A DNA stretch of 64,000 nt from Rhizobium sp. ZPR4 (GCF_040215725.1 NZ_CP157967.1:496001-560000), one strand, 5' to 3'. Positions 27,451 through 37,025 are shown, numbered from the stretch's first letter. The notes: generated from the letters alone by a model not told the origin. Made by a program: numbers and translations.

Positions 27451-27590
27451 GAAACAAGGATTTAGCGGATTGGAGCGCGAGGAGCCAGCACGACCGAGAA
27501 GACAAATGATCATTTTCAGTTGATTGATTTATGACATTGCCCCATCTTGGTATGAGGCGGTGCAGTTGCGAACTGCGGTCAGGAGGCACG

Positions 27591-28196
27591 ATGTCCCTAT
27601 CGACGCTGAAGAATAGACGCGAAAGAGGTTTTCTCGACGGTCAGTTCCTGATCGCCATGCCCGGCATGGAGGATCGGAACTTCCATCGGACTGTGGTTTA
27701 TATCTGCGCCCATTCCGATGCCGGTGCCATGGGCTTCGTCATTAACCGAGCCCAGAAGCTGACATTCACCGACGTCCTTTTGCATCTCGATATGATCAAG
27801 GACGACGATGCCATCGTGCTTCCGCAGATGGCCCGCGATTTTCCGATCCAGACTGGCGGTCCGGTCGAAAGTGGTCGTGGCTTCGTCCTGCATTCCGATG
27901 ACTACATCAGCGACAGCAGCATCCCGGTCAGCGATGATATCAGCCTGACGGCGACGCTCGATATCGTCAGGGCCATTTCCAAGGGGAGCGGCCCGAAGCG
28001 TGCTACGATGCTGCTCGGCTATGCCGGCTGGGGTGCCGGCCAGCTCGAAGCAGAGATCGGCAACAATGGCTGGCTGAATTGCCCCGCAAACGAAGAATTG
28101 ATCTTCGATCGCAGCCTTGAGAACAAGTATGATCGTGCGTTGGCGCTCATGGGCATCAATCCGGTCATGCTGTCGCCGCATGCCGGCCATAGCTGA
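27591..28196 (+). CDS. YqgE/AlgH family (UPF0301) protein
   Basis: A 201-residue cytoplasmic protein of the YqgE/AlgH family. The N-terminal [21 protein letters not shown] and the [24 protein letters not shown] and [14 protein letters not shown] motifs are all present. AlgH was named as a transcriptional regulator of alginate genes in Pseudomonas, but the fold has no DNA-binding domain and its biochemical role is unclear. The start at 27591 is fixed by AGGAGG; an in-frame ATG-like start 60 nt upstream has no such signal. Confidence 0.93.
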   Translation: MSLSTLKNRRERGFLDGQFLIAMPGMEDRNFHRTVVYICAHSDAGAMGFVINRAQKLTFTDVLLHLDMIKDDDAIVLPQMARDFPIQTGGPVESGRGFVLHSDDYISDSSIPVSDDISLTATLDIVRAISKGSGPKRATMLLGYAGWGAGQLEAEIGNNGWLNCPANEELIFDRSLENKYDRALALMGINPVMLSPHAGHS

Positions 28197-28214
28197 GCCG
28201 ATTTGCGTTATTTT

Positions 28215-28239
28215 GGAACGAAATAGCGTACGTGACGTT
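28215..28239 (+). promoter_or_regulatory. EcfG-type general-stress promoter for csbD
   Basis: GGAAC (28215-28219) and CGTT (28236-28239) are separated by 16 bp, which matches the alphaproteobacterial sigma-EcfG consensus GGAAC-N16-17-CGTT. The csbD-like gene starts 52 bp downstream. Confidence 0.75.
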
Positions 28240-28291
28240 TTCCTAGCAGAGCGATGGCAATTCCGCCGTCGCAGCCAAGGAGGCGTCAGAC

Positions 28292-28483
28292 ATGAGCAGC
28301 ACGACCGACAAGGTGTCCGGTAAGGTGAACGAAATGGCCGGCAAGGCCAAGCAGATGGCCGGCAAGGCAACCAATGACAAGGAAATGCGCGCCAAGGGCG
28401 CTGCCCAGGAAGCCAAGGGCAAGGTTCAAACAGCCGTTGGCAAGGCCAAGGATAAGGTCAAGGGCGCAGTCGACCGGATGTGA
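28292..28483 (+). CDS. CsbD family general-stress protein
   Basis: A 63-residue, Lys/Ala/Gly-rich helical protein of the CsbD family: GKVNEMAGKAKQMAGKATND and a second copy of the motif after Ala/Gln (AKGKVQTAVGKAKDKVKGAV). CsbD-like proteins are abundant stress proteins; their biochemical role is not known. Strong CAAGGAGGCG lies upstream of the ATG, and an EcfG-type promoter is 50 bp further upstream, so induction by the general stress response is likely. A terminator follows. Confidence 0.93.
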   Translation: MSSTTDKVSGKVNEMAGKAKQMAGKATNDKEMRAKGAAQEAKGKVQTAVGKAKDKVKGAVDRM

Positions 28484-28556
28484 CCGGTCGCCCGTATCCA
28501 CGAATCCATGGTCGCCGCTCCGTTGAATCGACGTTGAAGCAGCGATGTTGGGAGGA

Positions 28557-28590
28557 AGAGCCTGTTACGGAAACGTGGCAGGCTCTTTAA
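28557..28590 (+). terminator. Rho-independent terminator after csbD
   Basis: An 8-bp perfect stem AGAGCCTG / CAGGCTCT with further pairing inside (TTACG/CGTGG), then TTTAATATT. Confidence 0.72.
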
Positions 28591-28626
28591 TATTGAGTAT
28601 GGGGCAATCATCCTTTGCGAGGGGGC

Positions 28627-29682
28627 ATGCGGCTTTTCACCTGCGATCATTGCGGCCAGCCAGTGCATTTCGACAACAGGCAATGTGTCCGTTGCGGACA
28701 TCAGCTCGGCTTCGCCGCGGATCTTATGGCGATCCATGCGCTGGAACCCGATGAGAGCCCGCATTGGCATCTGGTTTCCGAGCCAACCAGGCACCTGCGC
28801 TTCTGCGCCAATGCCGAGCTCGATATCTGCAACTGGCTCATCGATGCCGAGGATCAGCAGCCCTATTGCGTCGCATGCCGGCACAATCGCCTCGTGCCGA
28901 ACACCGACACGGAGCAGGGCATAGATCGCTGGCGACGCATCGGCCAGGCGCAGCGGCATCTGTTCTATTCGCTTTTGCGCTTGAACCTGCCCCATCCTAA
29001 CCGGACAGAGGACCAGCAAGGCGGGCTTGTATTCGACTTCCTTGAAGATGAAGTGCAAGGTGGCACCGTTGTCCCAGCCATGACTGGTCATGAGGAGGGG
29101 TTGATCGCCATCCGTGCCGCCGAGGCGGATGACGTGACACGCGAGCAGGCGCGGACCTCCATGAACGAGCCCTATCGCACCTTGCTCGGTCACTTCCGCC
29201 ACGAGACCGGTCATTTCATCTGGAACAAGCTCGTCCGCGACCGCGGGCAGTTCGATGCCTTTCGCGCCGTCTTTGGCGACGAGCGCGCCGACTACGGCGC
29301 TGCCCTTCAAGCCCATTATGATAATGGTCCGCCAGCGAACTGGCAGGAAAGCTTCATCAGTGCCTATGCCAGCTCCCACCCCTGGGAGGATTTTGCAGAG
29401 TGCTTCGCGCACTATCTGCATATCGTCGATACGCTGGAAACGGCGCGCTCCTTCGGTCTGGCGATTGATCCCCATCGCTATCACGACATGGCGGCCGAGG
29501 TGGATTTCAATCCTTACAAGGCAGAGAGCGCCGAGCGGCTCGTCAGCGCATGGATCCCTTTGAGCGTGGCGATCAATTCCATCCAGCGCAGCATGGGGCA
29601 GCCGGACTCCTATCCCTTCGTCCTCTCGCCGCCGGTGGTCGCAAAGCTCGACTATATAAGGGAATTGATCGACAGCGCCTGA
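28627..29682 (+). CDS. zinc-ribbon putative metallopeptidase (DUF2248-like)
   Basis: A protein of about 351 residues. An N-terminal zinc ribbon (CDHCGQ...CVRCGH, 6-25), a second Cys set (FCANAELDICNW and YCVACRHN) and a gluzincin-like HExxH motif (FRHETGHFIW, about residue 200) followed by an ECFAHYLH helix. It matches the family annotated as putative zinc-binding metallopeptidase. Substrate and role are unknown; the absence of a signal peptide suggests the cytoplasm. ATG 28627 (GAGGGGG upstream) is preferred over the TTG 12 nt before it. Confidence 0.85.
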   Translation: MRLFTCDHCGQPVHFDNRQCVRCGHQLGFAADLMAIHALEPDESPHWHLVSEPTRHLRFCANAELDICNWLIDAEDQQPYCVACRHNRLVPNTDTEQGIDRWRRIGQAQRHLFYSLLRLNLPHPNRTEDQQGGLVFDFLEDEVQGGTVVPAMTGHEEGLIAIRAAEADDVTREQARTSMNEPYRTLLGHFRHETGHFIWNKLVRDRGQFDAFRAVFGDERADYGAALQAHYDNGPPANWQESFISAYASSHPWEDFAECFAHYLHIVDTLETARSFGLAIDPHRYHDMAAEVDFNPYKAESAERLVSAWIPLSVAINSIQRSMGQPDSYPFVLSPPVVAKLDYIRELIDSA

Positions 29683-29689
29683 TCGGAAC

Positions 29690-32602
29690 TCAGGCGCGCT
29701 TCGTCAACGGAAAGCGTTCCTTCAGCAGACGTATCACCGAATCTGATCCCATCGGCGGCCCGAAGATGAAGCTTTGCCCGTAGCTGCAGCCGATCTTGGC
29801 GAGCTCCAGGGCGTCCTCTTCCGACTCGATGCCCTCGGCGACGACGCGCATATTGAGTTCGCGCGCCATGGAGATGACCGAGCGCAGCAGAACGGCCTTC
29901 TTGTCGCTGTCGTCGCGGACCATGGCCTTGTCGAGCTTGATCGTGTCGAAGGGGAAGCGGGTGAGATAGGCGAGCGACGAATAGCCGGTACCGAAATCAT
30001 CGAGCGCCAGACCGATGCCGGCATCTCGCAGCTTGTCGAGTACGAGGCGTGCCTGTTCCGGATTCTCCATCACCTGCGATTCCGTCAGCTCCAGCTTGAT
30101 GCGGCCCGGGTCGCAATGGGTCTTGGCGAGCAGGGCGCGGATATCGTCATAAAGCTCGTTGTTGAGCAACTGCACGCTGGAAAGATTGATGGAGACGAAC
30201 AGCGGCAGGTCGCCGGTCTGTCGTTGCCATGCCTTCAGATCGTTCGTCGCTTGCTCCAGCGCAAACATGCCAAGTGGACCGATGATATCGGAGGCCTCTG
30301 CAATCGGGATGAATTCCGATGGCGGAATATTGCCACGTTTTGGATGCTCCCAGCGCATCAGCGCCTCAAAGCCTGCAATCTCTGCATCCTCAAGCCGAAC
30401 GATCGGCTGATAGACGAGCGAGAGTTCCTTGCGTTCGACGGCGCGGCGCAGATCGGTTTCGAGCTGCAGCCGGTCGGTGCCGAAGCTGCGGAACGCCGGC
30501 TGGAAGGGCTCGACGCGATTGCCGCCGGCGCGCTTGGCGCGGTACATGGCAAGTTCCGCATCGCTCAGCATGCCGGCTGCATTTTCCTGCTGGTCGACCC
30601 ACGACGTCAGGCCGACTGAAGCCGTCAGAATGATCTCGCGATTAGCGAAATTGATTGGCACCATGATCGCCTTGCTGATCGCATCGGCAAAGTCCGCGAC
30701 TTTGGCGGGATCGCGCTCGGAGACGAGGATAAGGCCGAACTGGTCGCCCGAAAGACGCGCCAGCGTATCCTGCGGCTTCATCAGGCGGCGAAGGCGCCGG
30801 GTCAGCGCGATGAGAATATTGTCACCCGCCGCGAAGCCAAGCGTATCGTTGACGAGCTTGTAGCGGTCGATGTCGATGACCATCACCGTCGGCCGCAATT
30901 GATTTCCGTCGGAAGCCAGCGTCAGAACGGCCTGCAGGCGATCGAGAAAGACCTGGCGGTTCGGCAATCCGGTGAGATTGTCATGGACGGCGTCGTGCAG
31001 CAGCCGTTCGACCGAATTCTTCTGCTCGGTGATGTCGACGATCGTGCCGACGCAGCGAATGATCTCGCCATTGGAGCCGAGCACCGGCCGGGCGCGGATC
31101 GATAGCCAGTGGAAATGGCCGTCTTCCGCGCGAATGCGGAATTCATGGTTCAGCCGGCCGCGCCGATGCTCCAGGAGCACGTCGAGCGTTGCGCGGAAGC
31201 GGTCACGATCGTCGGGATGCAGCCGCGGCAGCCAGTTGCGAGCAGCCCCATGCATGCTGCCGGGCGAAAGGCCGAGCTTCATCGAAATATCAGGCGTCGT
31301 CACCACACGGTCGCGTGCTACGTCCCAGTCCCAGACAGTGTCGCCGGAGCCTGTCAGCGCCAGGGACTGCCGCTCCAGATCCGAGAACAGGCCCTGCTGG
31401 AAGGCACCGCCGGCAAAGGCGTGCTGCATGACCGTGAAGCCGATCAGCAGGACGATGAGCACGAGGCCGCCGCCGAGCGCCGGCTGGATGATGTCGTTGT
31501 CGAGCTTGCCCATGACCGTCATCCAGGCCCCGAACAGCCAGACGAGGATCAGCGCCCAGGCGGGCACGAGCAGGATGGCACGGTCATACCGGCTGAAGCC
31601 GAGATAGATGATGAGCAGCAGGCCCGCTGTGGCCGTCAGCGCCAGCGACAGTCGCGCAATGCCAGCCGCGATCGACGGATCGTAGATCGCCACGCCGAAG
31701 AGCAGCGCCAGGCCGAGCACCCAGGCAAGCGTGACATAGCCGAGATGGGCATGCCAGCGATTGAGGTTGAGATAGGTGAACAGGAAGATCACCAAACTCG
31801 ACGCGAGCGCCACCTCCGCACAGGCGCGCCATACTCGCTGATCGCTTGAGGTTATGCTGATGAGCTTGCCGAGGAAGCCGAAATCGACGCAGATATAGCC
31901 GAGCACCGCCCAGGCGAGTGCCGCCGTCGCCGGCAGCATCGAGGTGCCCTTGACCACGAAAAGGATGGTCAGGAACACCGCCAGCAGACCGGCAATGCCA
32001 AGCACGATGCCGCGATAGAGCGTGAAGGCGTTGACCGTATCCTTGTAGGCGTTGGGTTCCCAGAGATAGAGCTGCGGCAGGTTCGGTGACGAAAGCTCGG
32101 CAACGAAGGTGACGACGGCGCCGGGATTCAGCGTGATGCGGAAGACGTCTGCCTCGTCGCTCGGCTGACGATCGAGCGCGAAACCTTCGCTCGGCGTGAT
32201 CGCGACGATGCGCTGCGAGCCAAGATCGGGCCAGAAGACCTTCGAATTCACGAGGCGGAAATGCGGGGCGACGATGACGCGCTCCAGCTGTTCCTCGGAG
32301 ACGTTGGCGAGCGCGAAAACCGCCCAGTCACCCTGATGGTTCGGAGAGGAAGAGCGAACCTCGATGCGGCGGCGGATGCCATCCGCGCCGGCGGCGGTCG
32401 AAACCTGAAAGGCCTCGCCCTGATTGGTGTAGATTTCCGTCGTCGCCGTCAGGTCGAGCGCGGTATCGTCGCGCGAAATCTTCACGGGCTCGGCTGCGTG
32501 CGCCATTCCGGCGATCAACAGCATCATGGTGGCCGTGAGCGTTGCGATCAGCGCGGATAGCCGCCGGGTCATCGGCCACGTCTGCATGAATCCGGCGATC
32601 AT
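29690..32602 (-). CDS. 7TM sensor - PAS - degenerate GGDEF - EAL protein
   Basis: About 970 residues. Order: signal-like hydrophobic segment, periplasmic beta-rich domain (about 35-190), seven or so TM helices (about 195-410, 7TMR-DISM style), PAS/PAC (about 425-555), GGDEF (about 560-715), EAL (about 730-970). The diguanylate cyclase motif reads SGDQF instead of GGDEF and the inhibitory RxxD reads KPQD, so cyclase activity is doubtful. The EAL domain keeps EALMRW, NLSS, ELTES, DDFGTGYSSL, KLDK and EGIES, so it is probably a c-di-GMP phosphodiesterase. I chose ATG 32602 because it overlaps the acetyltransferase stop (ATGA); ATG 32572 is also plausible. Confidence 0.87.
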   Translation of the reverse strand: MIAGFMQTWPMTRRLSALIATLTATMMLLIAGMAHAAEPVKISRDDTALDLTATTEIYTNQGEAFQVSTAAGADGIRRRIEVRSSSPNHQGDWAVFALANVSEEQLERVIVAPHFRLVNSKVFWPDLGSQRIVAITPSEGFALDRQPSDEADVFRITLNPGAVVTFVAELSSPNLPQLYLWEPNAYKDTVNAFTLYRGIVLGIAGLLAVFLTILFVVKGTSMLPATAALAWAVLGYICVDFGFLGKLISITSSDQRVWRACAEVALASSLVIFLFTYLNLNRWHAHLGYVTLAWVLGLALLFGVAIYDPSIAAGIARLSLALTATAGLLLIIYLGFSRYDRAILLVPAWALILVWLFGAWMTVMGKLDNDIIQPALGGGLVLIVLLIGFTVMQHAFAGGAFQQGLFSDLERQSLALTGSGDTVWDWDVARDRVVTTPDISMKLGLSPGSMHGAARNWLPRLHPDDRDRFRATLDVLLEHRRGRLNHEFRIRAEDGHFHWLSIRARPVLGSNGEIIRCVGTIVDITEQKNSVERLLHDAVHDNLTGLPNRQVFLDRLQAVLTLASDGNQLRPTVMVIDIDRYKLVNDTLGFAAGDNILIALTRRLRRLMKPQDTLARLSGDQFGLILVSERDPAKVADFADAISKAIMVPINFANREIILTASVGLTSWVDQQENAAGMLSDAELAMYRAKRAGGNRVEPFQPAFRSFGTDRLQLETDLRRAVERKELSLVYQPIVRLEDAEIAGFEALMRWEHPKRGNIPPSEFIPIAEASDIIGPLGMFALEQATNDLKAWQRQTGDLPLFVSINLSSVQLLNNELYDDIRALLAKTHCDPGRIKLELTESQVMENPEQARLVLDKLRDAGIGLALDDFGTGYSSLAYLTRFPFDTIKLDKAMVRDDSDKKAVLLRSVISMARELNMRVVAEGIESEEDALELAKIGCSYGQSFIFGPPMGSDSVIRLLKERFPLTKRA

Positions 32603-33213
32603 CGCTGGTCTAAGCTTCGGTTCAGGTTGGTATCTGATGCCAACCTTGAAAACATCACATGGTCGCGCCACTGACCGTTGATTTTAAGATAACCGCGCAA
32701 ATGACCTTCCCGCTGGAAACCGGCTTTTTCCAAAAGCCGCATGCTACGCTCGTTATCCGGAATACAGGCTGCTTCAATTCGGTGCAACTCAAGTCCGGAA
32801 AAGATATAGGGTATAACCAACTGAAGTGCGGCGAACATGTGGCCCTGACCGGAATAGCGTTCGCCCATCCAATATCCGATCATGCAGCTCTGTGCAGCAC
32901 CTCGGCGAATATAGCCGATCGTGATGCCGCCAACCAGCGTCATGTTTTCCCTGAGAAAAATGAAGAGCGGTATGGCCTGGCCGGAGCTGTATTCCTGTTT
33001 TCCGCGAATGATGCGCGCCCGATAGGCGCCTTCTGTCAGCTCATCATGCCGCCAGGTCGGTTCCCATGGTTCAAGAAAACGGCGGCTCTCCGCCCGAAGC
33101 TTGTGCCACTGATTGAAATCGGAATAGCGCGGCAGGCGCAGCAAATATGTGTCGTTTTCGAGTTCAACCGCGTCCGGATGACGTGAGAGAAACCGAAAGA
33201 CAGATTTTTGCAT
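32599..33213 (-). CDS. RimJ-type GNAT N-acetyltransferase
   Basis: About 204 residues of the GNAT fold, in the RimJ/RimL branch that acetylates protein N-termini or small molecules. The acetyl-CoA loop appears as ERYSGQGHMFAAL (a variant of Q/RxxGxG/A), followed by the family segment LELHRIEAACIPDNERSMRLLEKAGFQREG. ATG 33213 is favoured because GGGGGAG lies upstream; a start at 33246 would add 11 residues. It is coupled to the downstream EAL gene and follows the M16 peptidase gene on the same strand. Confidence 0.86.
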   Translation of the reverse strand: MQKSVFRFLSRHPDAVELENDTYLLRLPRYSDFNQWHKLRAESRRFLEPWEPTWRHDELTEGAYRARIIRGKQEYSSGQAIPLFIFLRENMTLVGGITIGYIRRGAAQSCMIGYWMGERYSGQGHMFAALQLVIPYIFSGLELHRIEAACIPDNERSMRLLEKAGFQREGHLRGYLKINGQWRDHVMFSRLASDTNLNRSLDQR

Positions 33214-33263
33214 GCCGCCAAGCACTCCCCCGAGAATTGAACCCATAGGCCCGCGGCGTGCCC

Positions 33264-34562
33264 TTAGCCGCTTGCGCTTTTGGAAGCAGGTGCCGGCGAC
33301 GACAGCGAGGTGACGATGTCTTCCATCGGCGCGAGCTGCTCCAGCGGTCCGATCGCCGAAAGCGTCGGTACTGTATCGAAGAACAGCCGGCCGGCAAGAT
33401 CCGTCAGGCGCTCGATCGTGATGCCTTCCAGGCGCTCCAGCATCTCCTGGTTCGGAATGGGGCGGCCATAAAGCATCATCTGACGCGCGACCTGTCCGGC
33501 GCGAGCAGCCGGGCTTTCCTGACCCATCAGCAGCTGTGCGCGAATCTGCGCCCGGGCGCGCTCGATTTCCTGCTGCTGGATGTCATGCGACGACTTGTGC
33601 AACTCGTCGACGATGACGGGCAGCAGCTCCGGCAGGTTCTCGCCACCGGTTGCGGCATGGATGCCGAAAATGCCGGTGTCGGAGAAGCCCCAATGGAAAG
33701 CGTAAACCGAATAACAGAGGCCGCGGAACTCGCGCACTTCCTGGAACAGGCGCGAGGACATGCCACCGCCGAGGATGTTGGCGAGAATCTGCGAGCAGTA
33801 GAAATCGCGCGTGTGATAGGCGCGGCCTTCGAAGCCGAGCAGGATCTGCGCGTCCATCAGGTCGCGCGTTTCGCGAATGTTGCCGCCGATGTAGCGGGCA
33901 GGCTCGATAACGGGCGGAGCGGACGGTTTGGTCGGCAGGCTGGAGAAGCGCTCCTCGACCTGCCGCACGAAGCTTTCATGATCGACTGCACCGGCCGCCA
34001 CGACGAACATGCGGTCGGTCGTATAGTTGCGGCTGAGATAATGGCGGATCTGTTCCGGCGAGAAGGAGAGAACGGTTTCCGGCGTGCCGAGAATGGCGCG
34101 GCCGAGCGTCTGGCCGCGATAGGCGACTTCGGAAAACTTGTCGAAGACAACATCGTCGGGCGTGTCGTTCGCGGCATTGATTTCCTGCAGGATGACCTGC
34201 TTTTCGCGCGCCAGCTCTTCGTCGTCGAAGGCGGATTCCGTCAGGATATCGGCCAGGATATCGACGGCGAGCGGCACGTGGTCCTTCAGCACACGGGCAT
34301 AATAGGAGGTGGTTTCGGTCGAGGTGGCTGCGTTGACTTCGCCGCCAACATTCTCGATTTCCTCGGCGATCTCCCGGGCGCTGCGCCGCGCCGTGCCCTT
34401 AAACGCCATATGCTCGAGCAGATGGGCGATGCCGTGTTCTGCTTCGGTCTCGTTACGCGAACCCGACTTGATCCAAACGCCGAGTGCCACGCTTTCGAGG
34501 TGTGGCATCGATTGGGTCGCTACTGTCAGCCCGGACGCTAGCCGGGTGCACTCCACTGTCAT
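33264..34562 (-). CDS. M16-family zinc metallopeptidase (processing peptidase-like)
   Basis: A 432-residue peptidase. The inverted zinc motif HLLEH (47-51) and the distal Glu127 (VILQEI) give the HxxEH-x75-E signature of the insulinase/mitochondrial processing peptidase family. The second half is the M16_C domain. No signal peptide is seen, so it is cytoplasmic. Substrates are not known in bacteria of this group. It lies 20 bp downstream of thrC, an arrangement common in Rhizobiales, and 50 bp before the acetyltransferase gene. Confidence 0.94.
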   Translation of the reverse strand: MTVECTRLASGLTVATQSMPHLESVALGVWIKSGSRNETEAEHGIAHLLEHMAFKGTARRSAREIAEEIENVGGEVNAATSTETTSYYARVLKDHVPLAVDILADILTESAFDDEELAREKQVILQEINAANDTPDDVVFDKFSEVAYRGQTLGRAILGTPETVLSFSPEQIRHYLSRNYTTDRMFVVAAGAVDHESFVRQVEERFSSLPTKPSAPPVIEPARYIGGNIRETRDLMDAQILLGFEGRAYHTRDFYCSQILANILGGGMSSRLFQEVREFRGLCYSVYAFHWGFSDTGIFGIHAATGGENLPELLPVIVDELHKSSHDIQQQEIERARAQIRAQLLMGQESPAARAGQVARQMMLYGRPIPNQEMLERLEGITIERLTDLAGRLFFDTVPTLSAIGPLEQLAPMEDIVTSLSSPAPASKSASG

Positions 34563-34582
34563 CGCCTGTCTTTCCGCGTCTG

Positions 34583-35980
34583 TTATTCGCCGGTCCGGGT
34601 ATGCTTGCCGATAAAGCTTTCAACGGCTTTAAGTTCCGGATCGAGAATGTCGAAACGCTCCTCCCTGGTCATCAGACCAGCAAGCCACGTCGGAAGCGCC
34701 GGGTCAATACCGGATGCGGATTTTACTGCGGCGGGGAATTTTGCCGGGTGGGCGGTCGCAAGCGTCACCATCGGGCTCGTCGGACGCTCGTTCTTTCCAG
34801 CGATGAAAACGCCGATCGCCGTATGCGGGTCGAGCAGATAGCCCGTATCGGCAAGGGTTTTGCGGATGGTTTCGGCTACCTGCTTTTCGCTGGCACGGCC
34901 GGCGCGAAAGTCCTTCTTGATGAGCTTCAGGGCCTCCTCGCTGATCGAAAATCCGTTCGACTGCTTCAGGCTTTCCATTGCGGCGCGCACCTTGGAGGCA
35001 TCGCGGCCATTGGCCTCGAACAGCAGCCGCTCGAAGTTGGAGGAGATCTGGATATCCATCGACGGCGAGGTCGTGGCCTTGACCGAGCGCATCTCATAGC
35101 GGCCGGTCTTCAGCATGCGTGCGAGGATATCGTTCTCGTTGGTGGCGATGATGAGCCGCTCGATCGGCAGGCCCATGCGCTTGGCGACGTAGCCGGCGAA
35201 AATATCGCCGAAATTGCCCGTTGGCACCGTGAAGGAAATCTTCCGGTCCGGACCACCGAGCGCGACGGCAGTGGTGAAATAATAGACCACCTGCGCCATG
35301 ATTCGCGCCCAGTTGATCGAATTGACGCCGGAAAGCTTGACCTTGTCGCGGAAGGCGGCGTCGTTGAACATGGCTTTAACGAGGTTCTGGCAATCGTCGA
35401 AATTACCCTTGACCGCCAGCGCGTGCACGTTCGCCGCCGTCGAAGTCGTCATCTGCCGCTGCTGCACCGGCGAGACTTTTCCATGCGGGAAGAGAATGAA
35501 GATATCGGTGCGCTCGCGGCCGGCAAAGGCGTCGATCGCCGCACCGCCGGTATCGCCCGAGGTCGCGCCGACGATGGTCGCCCGCTGTCCGCGCTTTTCC
35601 AGCGCATAGTCCATCAACCGGGCAAGCAGCTGCATGGCGACATCCTTGAAGGCGAGCGTCGTACCGTGGAAGAGCTCCATGACGAAGCTGTTCGGCCCGG
35701 TCTGCACCAGCGGCGCCACTGCGGGGTGCCGGAAGGTGGCATAGGCATCGTCGATCATGCCGCGGAAGACATCGGCCGGGATCTCGCCATTGGTGAAGGG
35801 CGAAAGCACAGCGAAGGCGACATCCTGATAGCTCTTGCCGCGAAAGCCGCGGATTTCCTTTTTCGTCAGGACAGGCCATTCATGGGGAACATAGAGCCCG
35901 CCGTCGCGAGCAAGGCCGGCCAGGAGGGCGTCGCAGAAGCCAAGGGCAGGGGCTTCTCCCCGCGTTGAAATGTAGTCCAC
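34583..35980 (-). CDS. thrC: threonine synthase
   Basis: A PLP-dependent enzyme that converts O-phosphohomoserine to threonine and phosphate, the last step of threonine synthesis. 465 residues, long-form ThrC. The PLP Lys112 sits in TTLAFKDVAMQ, and the phosphate-binding GATSGDTGGAAIDAF and the TVPTGNFGDIFAGYVAK segments are intact. It is the first gene of the leftward run that includes the M16 peptidase. thrB is encoded elsewhere in the window. Confidence 0.97.
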   Translation of the reverse strand: MDYISTRGEAPALGFCDALLAGLARDGGLYVPHEWPVLTKKEIRGFRGKSYQDVAFAVLSPFTNGEIPADVFRGMIDDAYATFRHPAVAPLVQTGPNSFVMELFHGTTLAFKDVAMQLLARLMDYALEKRGQRATIVGATSGDTGGAAIDAFAGRERTDIFILFPHGKVSPVQQRQMTTSTAANVHALAVKGNFDDCQNLVKAMFNDAAFRDKVKLSGVNSINWARIMAQVVYYFTTAVALGGPDRKISFTVPTGNFGDIFAGYVAKRMGLPIERLIIATNENDILARMLKTGRYEMRSVKATTSPSMDIQISSNFERLLFEANGRDASKVRAAMESLKQSNGFSISEEALKLIKKDFRAGRASEKQVAETIRKTLADTGYLLDPHTAIGVFIAGKNERPTSPMVTLATAHPAKFPAAVKSASGIDPALPTWLAGLMTREERFDILDPELKAVESFIGKHTRTGE

Positions 35981-36293
35981 GGTCTAGAATTCCTTTGGTC
36001 GCAAAATTGCCTGAGTGATCGATTGATAGGGTAGTGGAACGAAACGACGGCGGCCTGTCTTTTTGCGTCGGATCAGCCGCGTGGTTTTCGCGTTTGCGCA
36101 AGGCGCGTGGGATCAGCGCCGGGCGGAGGCCGTTTATGGCAATCTGTCGATCTCGAAAAGTGAGCCAAAACGGTGTCTACCCAATCGATTTTTCGCTGCG
36201 TCGCTGGTATAGACCATCGCCAAGTGTCATAAAAGGCCCGTTTGACAGGCTGTGGGCCGATAATGTGAAATATATGGAGAGGGTGGAAGTATA
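35981..36293. other. intergenic gap, divergent promoters of thrC and a lipoprotein gene
   Basis: A 313-bp gap with no credible ORF. A perfect -35-like hexamer TTGACA (36242-36247) lies 46 bp before the lipoprotein GTG, with AT-rich TGTGAAATATATG after it. GAGAGGGTGGAAG (36277-36289) is the Shine-Dalgarno for the lipoprotein gene. I see no riboswitch or leader peptide for thrC. Confidence 0.45.
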
Positions 36294-36914
36294 GTGTTTG
36301 GCAAGGTTTCGCGTCGTCTTTTCTCCGCCTCGCTTCTGGCATTGCTGACGAGCTGCAGCACTCTCGGTATCGGCGGCAACAGTGAAAAACAGCCGGCAAC
36401 GGACGTAACCGTCGCGCCGCAAACCGGAGCCACGACTGCCGCGCCCACGGGCGGTCAGACCTATGTCGCCGGTAAATGCCCGCAGGCTGTCATCCGCGAT
36501 GAGGATTCGGTCTATCGCACCTACGCCAAGGGCGCCAAGGACGATGCCAGCCAGTTGATGTATCAGGCCTCGCTGGCACAGGCGACCCGCCAGTGCACGT
36601 CCGACGGCACCAGCCTCGGCATTCACGTCGTGGCGCAGGGACGCCTGGTTGCCGGGCCGATGGGCAGCGCCGGCAAGGTGACCCTGCCGATCCATGTTGC
36701 CGTCATGGACAACGACAACGCGCTCTATAGCAAGACCATTATGTACACGGCGGAAATCCCGCCGGGCGAGACCACGGCGCAGTTCCTCTTCACCGATGAC
36801 GATATCCAGGTTGCCGGCGGCTCCGGCGGCTTCACCATCGTCCAGATCGGCTTCGATCAAGGTCCGCAGAAGCCTGTGAAGGGTGCGAAGCCGGTACGCA
36901 AGAAGCGTCACTAA
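36294..36914 (+). CDS. hypothetical lipoprotein
   Basis: A 206-residue protein with GTG start and a lipobox LLTSC (Cys at about 21) after a short basic n-region (GKVSRRLF), then a Thr/Ala/Pro-rich linker and a beta-rich domain (about 55-190) with two Cys (GKCPQAVI, TRQCTSDG), ending in a Lys/Arg-rich tail (KGAKPVRKKRH). It is probably an outer-membrane lipoprotein. I do not recognise the domain. It is followed by a strong bidirectional terminator and faces a HAD phosphatase gene. Confidence 0.75.
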   Translation: MFGKVSRRLFSASLLALLTSCSTLGIGGNSEKQPATDVTVAPQTGATTAAPTGGQTYVAGKCPQAVIRDEDSVYRTYAKGAKDDASQLMYQASLAQATRQCTSDGTSLGIHVVAQGRLVAGPMGSAGKVTLPIHVAVMDNDNALYSKTIMYTAEIPPGETTAQFLFTDDDIQVAGGSGGFTIVQIGFDQGPQKPVKGAKPVRKKRH

Positions 36915-36965
36915 ACTTTTGATTGCGGCCTGTACCCAAGCGGCGCAGGCGTCTGCGATGAGCTG

Positions 36966-37005
36966 AAAAGAAAAGGCCCCGCCGATTTGCGGGGCCTTTT
37001 CTTTT
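36966..37005. terminator. bidirectional Rho-independent terminator
   Basis: A 17-bp inverted repeat AAAAGAAAAGGCCCCGC / GCGGGGCCTTTTCTTTT with a 6-nt loop. It serves the lipoprotein gene and the convergent HAD gene. Confidence 0.92.
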
Positions 37006-37025
37006 GGTCTGTGTTTCAATCCGTC

